Source of the DNA: Mycobacterium sp. AZCC_0083
GTDB lineage: Bacteria > Actinomycetota > Actinomycetes > Mycobacteriales > Mycobacteriaceae
Direction: 5' to 3'
Assembly: GCF_014202335.1 (NCBI RefSeq)
Contig: NZ_JACHGP010000007.1
Location: 310,001 to 374,000, forward strand
DNA length: 64,000 bases
How positions within the stretch are numbered: the first letter of the stretch is position 1; the number at the start of each line of letters is the position of its first letter. Below, one piece after another: positions 44,051 to 52,944 of the stretch. Position numbers and translations under genes: made by a program. Below the pieces are notes generated by a model. It saw nothing but the letters and a program-made list of their open reading frames with translations, did not search any database and was not told the origin of the DNA.

Positions 44051-44067
44051 CGGTTCCTGGAAAACCG
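44051..44067. terminator. stem-loop between convergent tetR and E1-beta genes
   Basis: CGGTT and AACCG separated by 7 nt, in the 21-nt gap between the two stop codons. Weak; position is the main argument. Confidence 0.3.
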
Positions 44068-45069
44068 TCACGGCCGCACCGCGGAGCGGACTGCCGACAC
44101 GATCTTGTCGTGCGTCGGGTAGCCCGAAAGGGCCGACGAGAACGGTACTGGCGTGTATTCGGCCCCCAATCGGAGGACCGGCGCGAGAAGTTCGCCGAAC
44201 AACTGCTCGTGGATCTGGCTGCTGATCTCGGCTCCAGGGCCGCAGAATTGCGTGGCTTCGTGGACCACCAAGGCGCGCCGTGTCTTGGTGACCGAGTCGA
44301 AGATGGTTTCGAAGTCGAGGGGGTAGAGCGTGCGCAGGTCGATGACTTCGCAGCCGATGTCGGCGCGGGCAAGAGTGTCGTGTGCCTCCAAACACGGCCC
44401 GACCATGGATCCGTAGGTCACGATGGTCATATCGGATCCCGGTCTGAGGACGTTCGCTTGTCCGAGCGGAATCCGGAAGTCACCAAGTGGGACTTCTTCG
44501 CTCACGCTGAAGTTGAGTCCCATGTGCTCGATGAACAGACATGGATCGTCGTCGAAGATGCAGGATGCCAGGAGCCCCTTTGCATCTCGTGGCCCTGACG
44601 GCATGACGACCTTGATGCCGGGCGTGTGCATGAACCAAGCCTCCAGCATCTGGGCATGCTGTGCGCCGAAACGGCTGCCACCCACCGTGGTGCGAACCGT
44701 GATCGGCGCCGGGGTCGCGCCCCCCGACATGTAGCGCGATTTGGCTGCGTGGTTGATGATCTGGTCCATGGCCACCGTGATGAAGTCAAAGAACATGATT
44801 TCAGCCACCGGTCGGTAGCCGACCATGGATAGACCGATCGCGGTGCCGACGATCGCCTGCTCGGAGATGGGCGTCGCCCGCACTCGATGCCGGCCGAACC
44901 TGGTCGACAGTCCCTTGGTGATCTTGAAGACACCTCCGATGGGGTCGGCGATGTCCTCGCCGAGCAGGATCACCTTCTCGTCGGTCTCCATGGCGCACTC
45001 GAGGGCCGAAGTCATTGCGCCAGCGGCCTTCATCACTTGCCGTTCGCCGTCTTCTGAAACAAGGGTCAT
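44068..45069 (-). CDS. 2-oxoacid dehydrogenase E1 component, beta subunit
   Basis: Protein of 333 aa with the E1-beta hallmarks: VILLGEDIADPIGGVFKITK, TPISEQAIVGTAIGLSMVGY, PVAEIMFFDFITVAMDQIIN, GAQHAQMLEAWFMHTPGIKV and VIDLRTLYPLDFETIF. With E1-alpha it decarboxylates a 2-oxo acid on thiamine diphosphate and passes the acyl group to a lipoyl E2. Ends 8 nt after the E1-alpha stop with GAGGAAA before ATG 45069. No E2 or E3 gene follows, so it must borrow them or act differently. Acetoin-dehydrogenase-type E1 is an alternative. Confidence 0.87.
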   Translation of the reverse strand: MTLVSEDGERQVMKAAGAMTSALECAMETDEKVILLGEDIADPIGGVFKITKGLSTRFGRHRVRATPISEQAIVGTAIGLSMVGYRPVAEIMFFDFITVAMDQIINHAAKSRYMSGGATPAPITVRTTVGGSRFGAQHAQMLEAWFMHTPGIKVVMPSGPRDAKGLLASCIFDDDPCLFIEHMGLNFSVSEEVPLGDFRIPLGQANVLRPGSDMTIVTYGSMVGPCLEAHDTLARADIGCEVIDLRTLYPLDFETIFDSVTKTRRALVVHEATQFCGPGAEISSQIHEQLFGELLAPVLRLGAEYTPVPFSSALSGYPTHDKIVSAVRSAVRP

Positions 45070-45077
45070 TGCTTTCC

Positions 45078-46088
45078 TCACAGGTGGTCGACGGCGAACA
45101 CGTCGGTATAGAGTGCCTCGGTCGTTGGGAACGGGCTCGCCTGTGCGAAGTCGAATGCGTCCGAGACCGTCTCCGCGGCCGCATGTTCGATTGCCGACAG
45201 CTGATCGTCGGTGAATCCGTGATCGTCGTGGAGCCGAGTCCGGAAGTTCGGCGCCGGATCGCGCTTGGTAGCTGCCTCCAACTCGTCGGCGGGAACGTAG
45301 CTGAAGTCCGCGGTTCCCGTGTGTCCCGTGAGGCGGTACGTGACCGCTTCGACGAAGACCGGACCTCCACCGCGCCTGGCGGCGGCCACCGCGCGCCGCA
45401 GCGTGCGCAGCGTCGCCATGACGTCGAAACCGTCCACGCGGGTTGCGGCCATGCCGTAGGAGGCTGCGCGCGCGGTCAGGTCGACGTTGCCCGCGTACTC
45501 CGCGATGGGGGTGTGTTCGCCCCATTGGTTGTTCTGGCAGAGAAAGATCAGCGGCAGCGACCACAGGGCGGCAAGATTCATCGCCTCGTGAAACGCGCCG
45601 ATCGAGGTAGCGCCATCGCCGAAGGTCACCACCACCACACGATCGCCGTCGTCGAGTTGGGCGCCCAGCGCCAATCCGGCAGCGATCGGCAATCCCGATC
45701 CGACGATTCCGGTCGTTGTCATGAAGCCGACCGAGCTGTCGTGCAGATGCATCCCACCGCCCTTGCCGTGGGATGTTCCGTCGACGCGCCCGTACAACTC
45801 GGCCACGATCGACCGCAACGAAACTCCCTTGGCGAGAGCGTCGCCGAGGTTCCGATACGTCGACACCAGTTGGTCGTCTGGGCGCAGTGCGGCGTTCAAG
45901 GCCGCGCATACGCCCTCAAGACCCCGCACCGGATAGAAGGCAGCCTGCAAGCGGCCGGCCTTCGCCTCCTCACGAGCCTTGTCATCGGCGAGGGTGGTCG
46001 TCAGCATCAGCGCATACATGCGTTCCAAGGCGGCACCGTCGGGAAGGTTCTGCGCTCCCAATTGTGCAGTGCCGGCATGAGTGGTCAT
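45078..46088 (-). CDS. 2-oxoacid dehydrogenase E1 component, alpha subunit
   Basis: Protein of 336 aa, thiamine-diphosphate dependent. The cofactor motif starts GDGA at residues 157-160 and ends NNQW at 186-189 (about 30 residues apart, as in the family). YRNLGDALAKG, HGKGGGMHLHD and TTTGIVGSGLPIAAGLALGA match E1-alpha of pyruvate, branched-chain and acetoin dehydrogenases. The short length and KGGGMHLHD resemble acetoin/pyruvate types. Directly upstream of E1-beta. Could convert a 2-oxo acid released by the pathway into an acyl-CoA. Confidence 0.87.
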   Translation of the reverse strand: MTTHAGTAQLGAQNLPDGAALERMYALMLTTTLADDKAREEAKAGRLQAAFYPVRGLEGVCAALNAALRPDDQLVSTYRNLGDALAKGVSLRSIVAELYGRVDGTSHGKGGGMHLHDSSVGFMTTTGIVGSGLPIAAGLALGAQLDDGDRVVVVTFGDGATSIGAFHEAMNLAALWSLPLIFLCQNNQWGEHTPIAEYAGNVDLTARAASYGMAATRVDGFDVMATLRTLRRAVAAARRGGGPVFVEAVTYRLTGHTGTADFSYVPADELEAATKRDPAPNFRTRLHDDHGFTDDQLSAIEHAAAETVSDAFDFAQASPFPTTEALYTDVFAVDHL

Positions 46089-46131
46089 GACTTGTTCTCC
46101 GATCGAATGCGATTCACCTCGTGGGTGGACG

Positions 46132-46710
46132 TCATATCCAACCCGCCGTCAGAGTGCCGTTGCTGCGACCCCGTGGTCCCAGATCGGTCAGCTCACCATC
46201 GTCGAGCGGTCTGATCACTCTCGGGACTTCGCCTGCGTAGAGCTCTTCACCTTGGATGCGGCCCGAGGCGTCGACGGGCCACAGCACGACGCACTTGTAC
46301 TCGACGAGGTACCAGTGGTCCGCCAGAATCGGCTCGCCCGTGGGCAATTCGTCTTGTCGAAGGACCACCCCTGGATACGCGAAGACGAAATGGCCTTCAG
46401 TGACCACGCAGCGGCTGTCGGCGACCGCGCGGCTCACTCGGTAGGCCAGCCGGTTCTTTCCGCTCGCGACGAGGTTCTCGTAGTTCGCCCGCACTTCGTC
46501 GTAGCCTTGCGGTCCAACGCTGTTGGACGCTCCCCAGATGTGGTACACCGGTTCCGCGACGAGGGTGGCCATCAACCTGTCGAGATCGCCCGCGACCTCG
46601 GCGTCGATGTGCTCGGCGACCACCTGCAGGTTGCGTCGGATCACCGGGTCGCCTTCAGCGGCGATGGCCTGCGCGAGTGCGTTCTCGGCGGCGTCTGATG
46701 GCGCGCTCAT
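46132..46710 (-). CDS. SnoaL/NTF2-like protein
   Basis: Protein of 192 aa with an NTF2-like pattern: VAEHIDAEVAGDLDRLMATL, VAEPVYHIWG and GYDEVRANYENLVAS, then VVTEGHFVFAYPG strands. Members are cone-shaped small-molecule binders; some are cyclases, isomerases (ketosteroid isomerase) or hydratases. The ATG overlaps the stop of the SDR upstream (ATGA). Probably acts on the same intermediate as that SDR; the reaction cannot be read. Confidence 0.7.
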   Translation of the reverse strand: MSAPSDAAENALAQAIAAEGDPVIRRNLQVVAEHIDAEVAGDLDRLMATLVAEPVYHIWGASNSVGPQGYDEVRANYENLVASGKNRLAYRVSRAVADSRCVVTEGHFVFAYPGVVLRQDELPTGEPILADHWYLVEYKCVVLWPVDASGRIQGEELYAGEVPRVIRPLDDGELTDLGPRGRSNGTLTAGWI

Positions 46711-47456
46711 AGCGAGCTCCGCAGTACCCGACCTGGATTCGCCTTGTCGAGCTCCAGGGACCAGATTTCACCGTTCTGGTCACCGACGACGAATTCTTCG
46801 ATCGTCTCGGCAACCTGCTCTGGGCTCAACAACTGGTGTTGCAGGCGCGGCGCCAACCAGGGGGCCACGCCGTCCTCCCCGGTATCATTCAGCATGGGCG
46901 TCCGCACCACACCCGGCAGCACGGCGTTGACCCTTAGACCGGGGACCGCGGCGGCCGCCGCCGAGCGCGTGAACGCCACCACGCCCGCCTTGCTGGCCGC
47001 GTAGGCCGGATCCGGCGCGTGTGGGCGGATCGCGGCCGCCGAGGCAACGTTCACCACGACCATCCCCCGCTGGTCCGGTCGACGTGCCGCCAGCGTCGAG
47101 AACAGAACCGTGCCTGCAGTGTTGATCGCGACGACCGAGACCATCCGCCCAAGATCGCTTGCCGGCCAGGGCGAGCCGCCGGACACGATGCCCGCGGCGT
47201 TCACCACGCCGACGAGTTGAGCACCGTCGCCATCGAGTACGTCGAAGACGCCCGCGGCCGCCTTGGCGTCGCCGACGTCGACGTTCATACTGCGGTGACG
47301 TCCAGGGGTGAGTCGGTCCAGTACGGCAGCCATCGCGCCTTCGTTGCGATCAACGAGGACGATCGACGCGCCGCGTGCGGCAAGGACACATGCTGCGGCA
47401 CTTCCGATCCCGCCACCTCCCCCGGTGACGATCACTGTCTTGCCTTGAATGTCCAT
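46707..47456 (-). CDS. SDR family oxidoreductase
   Basis: Classical SDR of 249 aa: TGGGGGIG at residues 11-18, NAAGIVSGG, YAASK active site (PAYAASKAGVV), and PGVVRTPM. Unusually the C-terminus lacks VDGG and ends LELDKANPGRVLRSSL. GGAGGAACG precedes ATG 47456. Coupled to the SnoaL-like gene by a 4-nt overlap and 42 nt after the Rieske oxygenase, so it may oxidise the hydroxylated product of that oxygenase. Confidence 0.86.
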   Translation of the reverse strand: MDIQGKTVIVTGGGGGIGSAAACVLAARGASIVLVDRNEGAMAAVLDRLTPGRHRSMNVDVGDAKAAAGVFDVLDGDGAQLVGVVNAAGIVSGGSPWPASDLGRMVSVVAINTAGTVLFSTLAARRPDQRGMVVVNVASAAAIRPHAPDPAYAASKAGVVAFTRSAAAAAVPGLRVNAVLPGVVRTPMLNDTGEDGVAPWLAPRLQHQLLSPEQVAETIEEFVVGDQNGEIWSLELDKANPGRVLRSSL

Positions 47457-47498
47457 CGTTCCTCCGTCTGCGCCGGCGTGGGCTGTTCGTCGATCCGG

Positions 47499-48866
47499 TC
47501 AGGCGAGCTCGGGCACCCATTGCTCGTAGAGTTCGTGAAAGTGCCGAATCTTGCTCTCCTGATAGGCGGCCAGGTTGACGGCGGCCCGTTGAGTGCTGTG
47601 CAGGCCACGCTGCACGGCCTCGAGATTGAATTCGTCCTGATCGAAGACGCGTGCCAAGGACCCCAGAACGTCGGTGGCGTCCCGCCACGCATCCTGGGCG
47701 CCCAGTCTGATCTCTGCCGCGGGCATTGGCCTTTCACCCGAATACGGCGCCAACAGCATGACCTCCATCAGAGCGCTTCGATGGTCGTCGCCGTTGGGGC
47801 GGAACCGATAGAAGATCTGGTTGTAGGCAGCCCACGGATGGGCGTTGGGAAAGATGTCGACGAAGTAACTGTCGACGAGTTCTGCCTCGCTGAGGCATTC
47901 GACCGAGTCGCCGAGATGGGGGCGTAGCGCCGCGGCCGCCGCGTCGGCCAGAGCGTGGCGCGCCCGACCGCCCTCCCCGAGCGCAAAGATGGCTGGGTCG
48001 TCTTGACGGACGTCCAGTGCCGAATCGAGCTGTTGCTGTTCGGTGGGATTCCAGGCGAGCAGCGGACTGGGCACGCCGCGCGGGCTCATCGCGCGGGCGA
48101 CGTTGCCAAAGACGTCGTATTGACTGTTCGCGTCGCCGAAGCCCGGCAGCAGCTGCGGATGGGTGGTCACCACGTGATAGCTCTCCATGAAGGCTTCCTG
48201 CACAACCTTCCAGTTGGCGTTGATCACCTTGCTCACATGCGCTTTGGTGTAGCGCTGGTCCAACGGCCAGCGCGTGAAGAGTTCAGGAAGCACCCCGAGG
48301 TATTCAGCGAGGGGCTCACAGTCCGGATCCGGGTTGATGAATACAAATCCACCCCATTGGCCGACGTGGACCCGGGGAAGAGTCAAGGAGTGCGGTTCCA
48401 AGTGGGGGAAGTCCCATGCACTGGGGATTCGTCTCAGCTTGCCCTCCAGCGACCAACAGAAGCCATGGAAGGTGCATTGAATTTCCGATACCCGACCCGG
48501 CCCGTCTCGAAGTGCGCGGCCGCGGTGAAGGCACGCGTTCGGAAATGCACGGACGCCGTCGGGCCCGTCCGCCGCCCGCACGAGCAGGTAGGACTTGTCG
48601 GCTATGTCGTACACCGCGGCATCGCCGACGTCGGTCAGCTGCTCTGCGCGGCAGGCGATCTGCCACACGCGTGACCACAGGTACTCCTTCTCGAGCCGGT
48701 GCGCCTCGACGGACAGATACCGCGATACCGGAACTTCCACGGGTCCTGCGGACGACGATGACTGCCACCGATAGGTCGCCGGCGGCTCGCAGCGATCGGT
48801 GTCGAGGATGTCTTGATAGCTCATTCCCGTCGCGTGGTTGCCGCGTGTGGTCGTGCCCTTCGTCAT
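47499..48866 (-). CDS. Rieske-type aromatic-ring-hydroxylating oxygenase alpha subunit
   Basis: Protein of 455 aa. The Rieske [2Fe-2S] motif is C112-x-H114 (CLHRG) with C131-x2-H134 (CTFHGFCW). The mononuclear iron site follows: NWKVVQEAFMESYHVVTTHP with His231 and His236. Such oxygenases hydroxylate aromatic or alicyclic rings with O2, using electrons from a reductase/ferredoxin not encoded nearby. ATG 48866 overlaps the stop of a small upstream ORF (ATGA). In actinobacteria, 3-ketosteroid 9-alpha-hydroxylase is one Rieske example; this protein is longer and the substrate is open. Confidence 0.86.
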   Translation of the reverse strand: MTKGTTTRGNHATGMSYQDILDTDRCEPPATYRWQSSSSAGPVEVPVSRYLSVEAHRLEKEYLWSRVWQIACRAEQLTDVGDAAVYDIADKSYLLVRAADGPDGVRAFPNACLHRGRALRDGPGRVSEIQCTFHGFCWSLEGKLRRIPSAWDFPHLEPHSLTLPRVHVGQWGGFVFINPDPDCEPLAEYLGVLPELFTRWPLDQRYTKAHVSKVINANWKVVQEAFMESYHVVTTHPQLLPGFGDANSQYDVFGNVARAMSPRGVPSPLLAWNPTEQQQLDSALDVRQDDPAIFALGEGGRARHALADAAAAALRPHLGDSVECLSEAELVDSYFVDIFPNAHPWAAYNQIFYRFRPNGDDHRSALMEVMLLAPYSGERPMPAAEIRLGAQDAWRDATDVLGSLARVFDQDEFNLEAVQRGLHSTQRAAVNLAAYQESKIRHFHELYEQWVPELA

Positions 48867-49123
48867 CGCGATGTATCCACGGGAGCGGATTCCGGGACCG
48901 CAAATCGCCGGCTCCGCCCCGCCGGTCCCCCGGCGGCGGGGCCTCCACTGGCTATCCACCGACACATCTCCGGATCGGCGTACTGCAAGTCACCGGCGAC
49001 AGGTCGACCGTCGCGATCGAAGTGTCCGCGGGTACCATCGCGATCAGTCACCAAGACCGGACCGACACCGTCGTCGGCCCATTCGTACGTCCACCCGGTG
49101 AAGGGGTGCGACAGCCGTCGCAT
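48863..49123 (-). CDS. hypothetical 86-aa protein coupled to the Rieske gene
   Basis: 86 aa, start HPFTGWTYEWADDGVGPVLV with GGAG 8-12 nt before ATG 49123; the stop overlaps the Rieske start (ATGA). The first half is acidic and aromatic (RDGTRGHFDRDGRPVAGDLQ), the second half is Gly/Ala/Arg-rich. No known domain is recognised and it is too short for a ferredoxin; only one Cys is present. The coupling suggests a dedicated partner or leader of the oxygenase. Function unknown. Confidence 0.6.
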   Translation of the reverse strand: MRRLSHPFTGWTYEWADDGVGPVLVTDRDGTRGHFDRDGRPVAGDLQYADPEMCRWIASGGPAAGGPAGRSRRFAVPESAPVDTSR

Positions 49124-49210
49124 CTAAACCGCTCCGATCAGTTGGTTGAGGCTCTTGGGATTTCGGTTGCGCTGGCGATGCGCCGGAGCCGTCCGCAAGG
49201 CCGCGCCCCA

Positions 49211-50209
49211 CTAGGACTGCCGCAGAAGACCTTCCGAGGTGATCCGATCTGCGAAGCACTCCAACCATGTCCAACCGCCCACCACCTTGCGATCGTCCCC
49301 CTTGCGGCGTGTCGTGCCACCCTGCGCCCGGTAGCCACCCCAACGTGCATTGTTGAAGCCCGTGAACTTCTGCGTAGGATCCCCGGTGAAGGTCCACACT
49401 CCTTCGGAACCACAGTCGTAGTCGGCCCCCGTGACGTAGCCCTCGTCGTCGAGGGTGAAGTCGCCCCGAACGTCGGTGCACATCGCCAGCTGTTCATCGT
49501 TGTTCATCACCGCGGCGACCGACCAACTCTGCCTGCCGCGAGCGATGTGGCCCCACTCCACGGACCCGTCGTCGAACTTGTTGGCGAACACATTCCAGGA
49601 CACCTGAACGTCGGTGTACCAACGGTATTCCTTCCACTCGACGCCGTGGCGGAAGTAGACGTGGTCGAAGAACACCGGGCCTTCGCAACGCTCGCCGAGG
49701 ATGGTCCCCGTCAACCAGTACGGCTGGCTGGCATAGGCGAGGGGTTCGTCACGCATAGGGGCGAAGAACTGCACGCCGTAGGCCGGCCGAGCACCGGACA
49801 GATTCAGCGCGTCGCCCTCGGACCAGGTGAGGTTCTCGTCGGTAATGGTGAGGTCGATGGGTAGCTCGGCGCTGTCGTGGAGCATGCCCTTCGAGGCCCA
49901 ATGCCGTTGTGTCGGTTCGAAGTTGCGCACCAGCTCACCCTTCGCGGTGTGGCCCGACTCCGGCGCGAGCTCCATCGTGCCCGACTTGTTGTTCAGGACG
50001 TAGTTCCCGCCGGACATCGGGCCGATGAACTTCCGCTCCAGGACGTAGGTCACGCCGGATTCGCTTGTCAATCCGCCGTAGAGATACTGAGACTGTAGCG
50101 ACAATCCGCAATGGGGCTGATCCGGCATCAACAGCGCCAAATTCGGTTCGTAGCTGGCTGCCACGTTGCGGAAGTTGAAGTCTCCTAGGGTGGGCCGCTT
50201 TTCAGACAT
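49211..50209 (-). CDS. hypothetical 332-aa protein, probable beta-rich (AttH/CrtC-like)
   Basis: Protein of 332 aa, rich in Trp, Tyr and Gly (SWNVFANKFDDGSVEWGHIA, WTFTGDPTQKFTGFNNARWG). The alternating pattern and length suggest a two-lobed beta-barrel of the AttH/CrtC lipocalin-like kind, but I cannot assign a family firmly. There is no signal peptide. GGAGAGAAGG precedes ATG 50209. Lies between P450 (25-nt gap) and the coupled small ORF/Rieske genes; it probably binds or hydrates the hydrophobic substrate. Treated as unknown. Confidence 0.65.
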   Translation of the reverse strand: MSEKRPTLGDFNFRNVAASYEPNLALLMPDQPHCGLSLQSQYLYGGLTSESGVTYVLERKFIGPMSGGNYVLNNKSGTMELAPESGHTAKGELVRNFEPTQRHWASKGMLHDSAELPIDLTITDENLTWSEGDALNLSGARPAYGVQFFAPMRDEPLAYASQPYWLTGTILGERCEGPVFFDHVYFRHGVEWKEYRWYTDVQVSWNVFANKFDDGSVEWGHIARGRQSWSVAAVMNNDEQLAMCTDVRGDFTLDDEGYVTGADYDCGSEGVWTFTGDPTQKFTGFNNARWGGYRAQGGTTRRKGDDRKVVGGWTWLECFADRITSEGLLRQS

Positions 50210-50234
50210 CGTCCTTCTCTCCTTTGTTGTGGGT

Positions 50235-51545
50235 TTAATTACAGTCGGTGGTCGAGCGCTCGGCTCGCTTGAAGGCCAGCGGTACCGTCAGCGGCCCACT
50301 GAGCACGAAGCTGGGCTTATAGGTCGGTGCCGCCGTCAACCACATCTCGTCCATGCGTTGGCACAGTTGACGCAGTGCAATCTCGGATTCGAGGCGTGAC
50401 AACCTGGCGCCGATACAAAAGTGAAGTCCGTGACCGAAGGCCAAGTGTTGCTTCGATTCACGATCAACGCGAAAGTCGTCCGGGCACTCGAACCGCTCGG
50501 CATCCCGATTTCCGGAGCCGTACATCAGAATCGCGGTGGCGCCCTCGGGAATCAACTTGTCTGCAACGGTGACATCGCGGCGCACGATCCGGAACATGCC
50601 TTGCGCAGGCGAGGAGAGGCGAAGGAGTTCTTCCACGACCGCCCGCAACGCATTTCGGTCGTTGCGGATCGCGTTCCGAAGCTCCGGCTTGTCGCTCAAC
50701 TCGATCGCCGCCGAGGCGAGCAGGGCCGTCGTGGTTTCGTTTCCAGCAACGAGCAGCTGATGCAGGATGCTCAACATTTCGGTCTCGTCGAGCGGACGCC
50801 GGTCGTCTAGGCCGTCGTCATCCGCGACTTCCGCGTTCAACAGGTCGGTCAGAAAGTCATCGCGCGGATGGGCCCGTCGATCCTCGAGTTCCGCAGCGAA
50901 GTAGCGTTGGAATTCCACCAGACCGCGCGCCGCGTCGAGCCGCGCGTCGTCGCCCGGATCCGCCCCGATCGCCGCCGTTGCGTGATCGGTCCACGCCTTG
51001 AAGTCCTGTTCGCGCTCGGCCGGCACGCCCAACGCGAATGCGATGACGCGGACCGGCAGAGGTACTGCGAACGCCGAGACGAACTCGACTTCGCCGGCGT
51101 CGATGAAGCCGTCGATCAAACCATTACAGATGCGTTCGATGTCGGCTGTCCAGGAGTCGATCCTTCTGGCACTGAATGCTCGCGTGGTGAGGCGACGAAA
51201 CCTACTGTGCGCCGGGTCATCGCGCGTCAGCATCGTCGGTACCTGGGGGTAGCCGGTCGCTCGGATCGCTGCGAGTTCTCCTGATATCTCAGAGCTTCCC
51301 TGCCCCAGTGCGATACCCGGGCTGACGAATTCATTGCTGAACGTCTCGGTGTCCCGGGCTGCCGCGACGATGTCGTCGTATCGGGTGATGAGGAAGACAT
51401 TCGTCCCCGACAACTGATGGACCGGTGACTGAATACGCATGTGCGCGTATGCCTCATCAGTGGTGTGGTTCACCGCTGCCGTGTACGGATCGAATGGGCA
51501 AGAGCCAGGGGCAGTGGCCTTGATCTCCGTCAACGATCTACCCAC
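50235..51545 (-). CDS. cytochrome P450
   Basis: Bacterial class P450 of 436 aa. I-helix AGNETT (residues 267-272), K-helix ExxR at E306-R309 (VEELLR), and heme loop FGHGLHFCIGARL with the Cys377 ligand. TMLTRDDPAHSRFRRLTTRA is the C-helix region. It hydroxylates a small hydrophobic compound using ferredoxin and reductase encoded elsewhere. Start is GTG 51545 with AAGGA at a short distance. A TAACT...AGTTA dyad sits just upstream, so it may have its own regulated promoter. CYP family cannot be told by eye. Confidence 0.92.
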   Translation of the reverse strand: MGRSLTEIKATAPGSCPFDPYTAAVNHTTDEAYAHMRIQSPVHQLSGTNVFLITRYDDIVAAARDTETFSNEFVSPGIALGQGSSEISGELAAIRATGYPQVPTMLTRDDPAHSRFRRLTTRAFSARRIDSWTADIERICNGLIDGFIDAGEVEFVSAFAVPLPVRVIAFALGVPAEREQDFKAWTDHATAAIGADPGDDARLDAARGLVEFQRYFAAELEDRRAHPRDDFLTDLLNAEVADDDGLDDRRPLDETEMLSILHQLLVAGNETTTALLASAAIELSDKPELRNAIRNDRNALRAVVEELLRLSSPAQGMFRIVRRDVTVADKLIPEGATAILMYGSGNRDAERFECPDDFRVDRESKQHLAFGHGLHFCIGARLSRLESEIALRQLCQRMDEMWLTAAPTYKPSFVLSGPLTVPLAFKRAERSTTDCN

Positions 51546-51574
51546 ATTCCTTAGTAACTAGTCAGCGACTACAG

Positions 51575-52213
51575 TTACTCGAAGTCTGGCAGGGGATTGG
51601 CATGAACGCAAGGGGCAGTCTCGAGAACGGTGGACCGGACGGCCTCCCACACCGACCCCGTCCACATCACGTGGATCGCTTCGGTGTTCTCGATGTCGCA
51701 ATTGACATCGACTGCGGCATCGGCATTGCGTGCTCGGATCAACGTCCACGTCCGGATCGCCCCGCCATGGCTGAACACTGCCGCCGTCCGACAACCCGAA
51801 CTGCGGATTCGGGCCAGAGCGGCGTCGAACCGACCGAGAAACTCATGTCCGTCTTCTCCGCCGGGCATGCGAGATGACAACTCTCCGCCCACCCACGCAC
51901 CCAAGACCCCCACGTAACAGTCGATGGCGGGCGGATCACCGCGCATCGCTAGCGATCCCGCGGAAATCTCACCAAAGCCCGAGTCGGTGGCGACTTCCAA
52001 ATGGCGCGCCCGCGCAAGGGGTCCGGCCGTGTGCGCGGTCCTGACTTGGGTGGATGCGTAGATCGCGTCGATATCCTCACCAGCGAGCGAGTTGACCAAT
52101 GCATCGGCTTGTCGGCTTCCCAACGGAGTTAGCCCGGGGCCTGGGACACCGGTGTCGATGATGCCGGCAACGTTCGATTCGGTTTCGGCGTGACGTATGA
52201 ATATCAACCGCAT
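51575..52213 (-). CDS. histidine phosphatase superfamily protein
   Basis: Protein of 212 aa with IFIRHAETESNVAGI (RHAE in place of RHG, His at about residue 8) and TAAVFSHGGAIRTW (second catalytic His). Family members dephosphorylate small molecules such as sugar phosphates or act as mutases. A cytoplasmic phosphatase in a catabolic cluster may remove the phosphate added by the phosphotransferase at 36009, but that is speculation. Located 29 nt before P450. Confidence 0.82.
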   Translation of the reverse strand: MRLIFIRHAETESNVAGIIDTGVPGPGLTPLGSRQADALVNSLAGEDIDAIYASTQVRTAHTAGPLARARHLEVATDSGFGEISAGSLAMRGDPPAIDCYVGVLGAWVGGELSSRMPGGEDGHEFLGRFDAALARIRSSGCRTAAVFSHGGAIRTWTLIRARNADAAVDVNCDIENTEAIHVMWTGSVWEAVRSTVLETAPCVHANPLPDFE

Positions 52214-52475
52214 TGAGGCACTCCAGTCTCCGACAGGCGAGCTTCGTACTTACTTTATTCAGTCACCATATACCCGCGGACTGCCGAGTAGGCGCGCGAT
52301 GCGGTCACGAGACGCAACTGGTTGGAGCCATTGAACGCCCGATTCACGTTCGACGAAGTGATTGAGTTTGATCAGTGTCATGTGCATGTGGCGTCGTGGT
52401 AGTCGCGGGCGGCCAGAGGCCGGGTTCGATTTCTGCGCCCTCGGTCGGCATCGAACTTCGGTTCTGAGCACCGAG

Positions 52476-52931
52476 TCAATCGGTTTCGCGATGCCACACC
52501 AGGACGATGGATTGGATGGGTTGCCCGTTGAATTCGTCAAGGGGCACACCGAGTTTCAATTCTCCGTCGGCAGCGAATTCGACATGACGCACTTGGTCGG
52601 TGTCGACCATGGTCGGGTCCAAACACATGTCAAGGTGGTGGTGCACGATCTGAGATTGCTCGTCGACGGAGTACCGGCCTGAGTAGGCCATGTACGTCCG
52701 CGCCCACAACGCGGCGTCCGCTTCGGCGACCCGAGGCCACCTCGTACCCGCCTCGGGTAGTTCACGGTCGCCCTCCATGAGGTTCACCGCGACGAGCCCG
52801 GCGGGTGTGTAGACGATACGCCCCTGAACGCTACTTCCCATGGGATAGAAGGTATTTCCGTCGTCATGAGTCCCGATCACGGCGTCGAGTCTCCAGCCGC
52901 CCACAAGGCGTTCCATAAGCATTTCGATCAT
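52476..52931 (-). CDS. lipocalin-like domain protein
   Basis: Protein of 151 aa with LMERLVGGWRLDAVIGTHDD at the start, then GSSVQGRIVYTPAGLVAVNL, TYMAYSGRYSVDEQSQIVHH and LDMCLDPTM. This is the bacterial lipocalin_5-type pattern (LVGTWRL...G.i.Yt..G). It forms a small beta-barrel, often with a steroid-isomerase-like or ligand-binding role. Start ATG 52931 with GAGGGACG; 13 nt after the amidohydrolase stop, so it is cotranscribed with it. Confidence 0.7.
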   Translation of the reverse strand: MIEMLMERLVGGWRLDAVIGTHDDGNTFYPMGSSVQGRIVYTPAGLVAVNLMEGDRELPEAGTRWPRVAEADAALWARTYMAYSGRYSVDEQSQIVHHHLDMCLDPTMVDTDQVRHVEFAADGELKLGVPLDEFNGQPIQSIVLVWHRETD

Positions 52932-52944
52932 CGTCCCTCTCGTG

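Noticed and set aside
45015..46214. 399-codon plus-strand ORF opposite E1-alpha
   Set aside because: E1-alpha on the minus strand has clear thiamine-diphosphate motifs; the antisense product has none.
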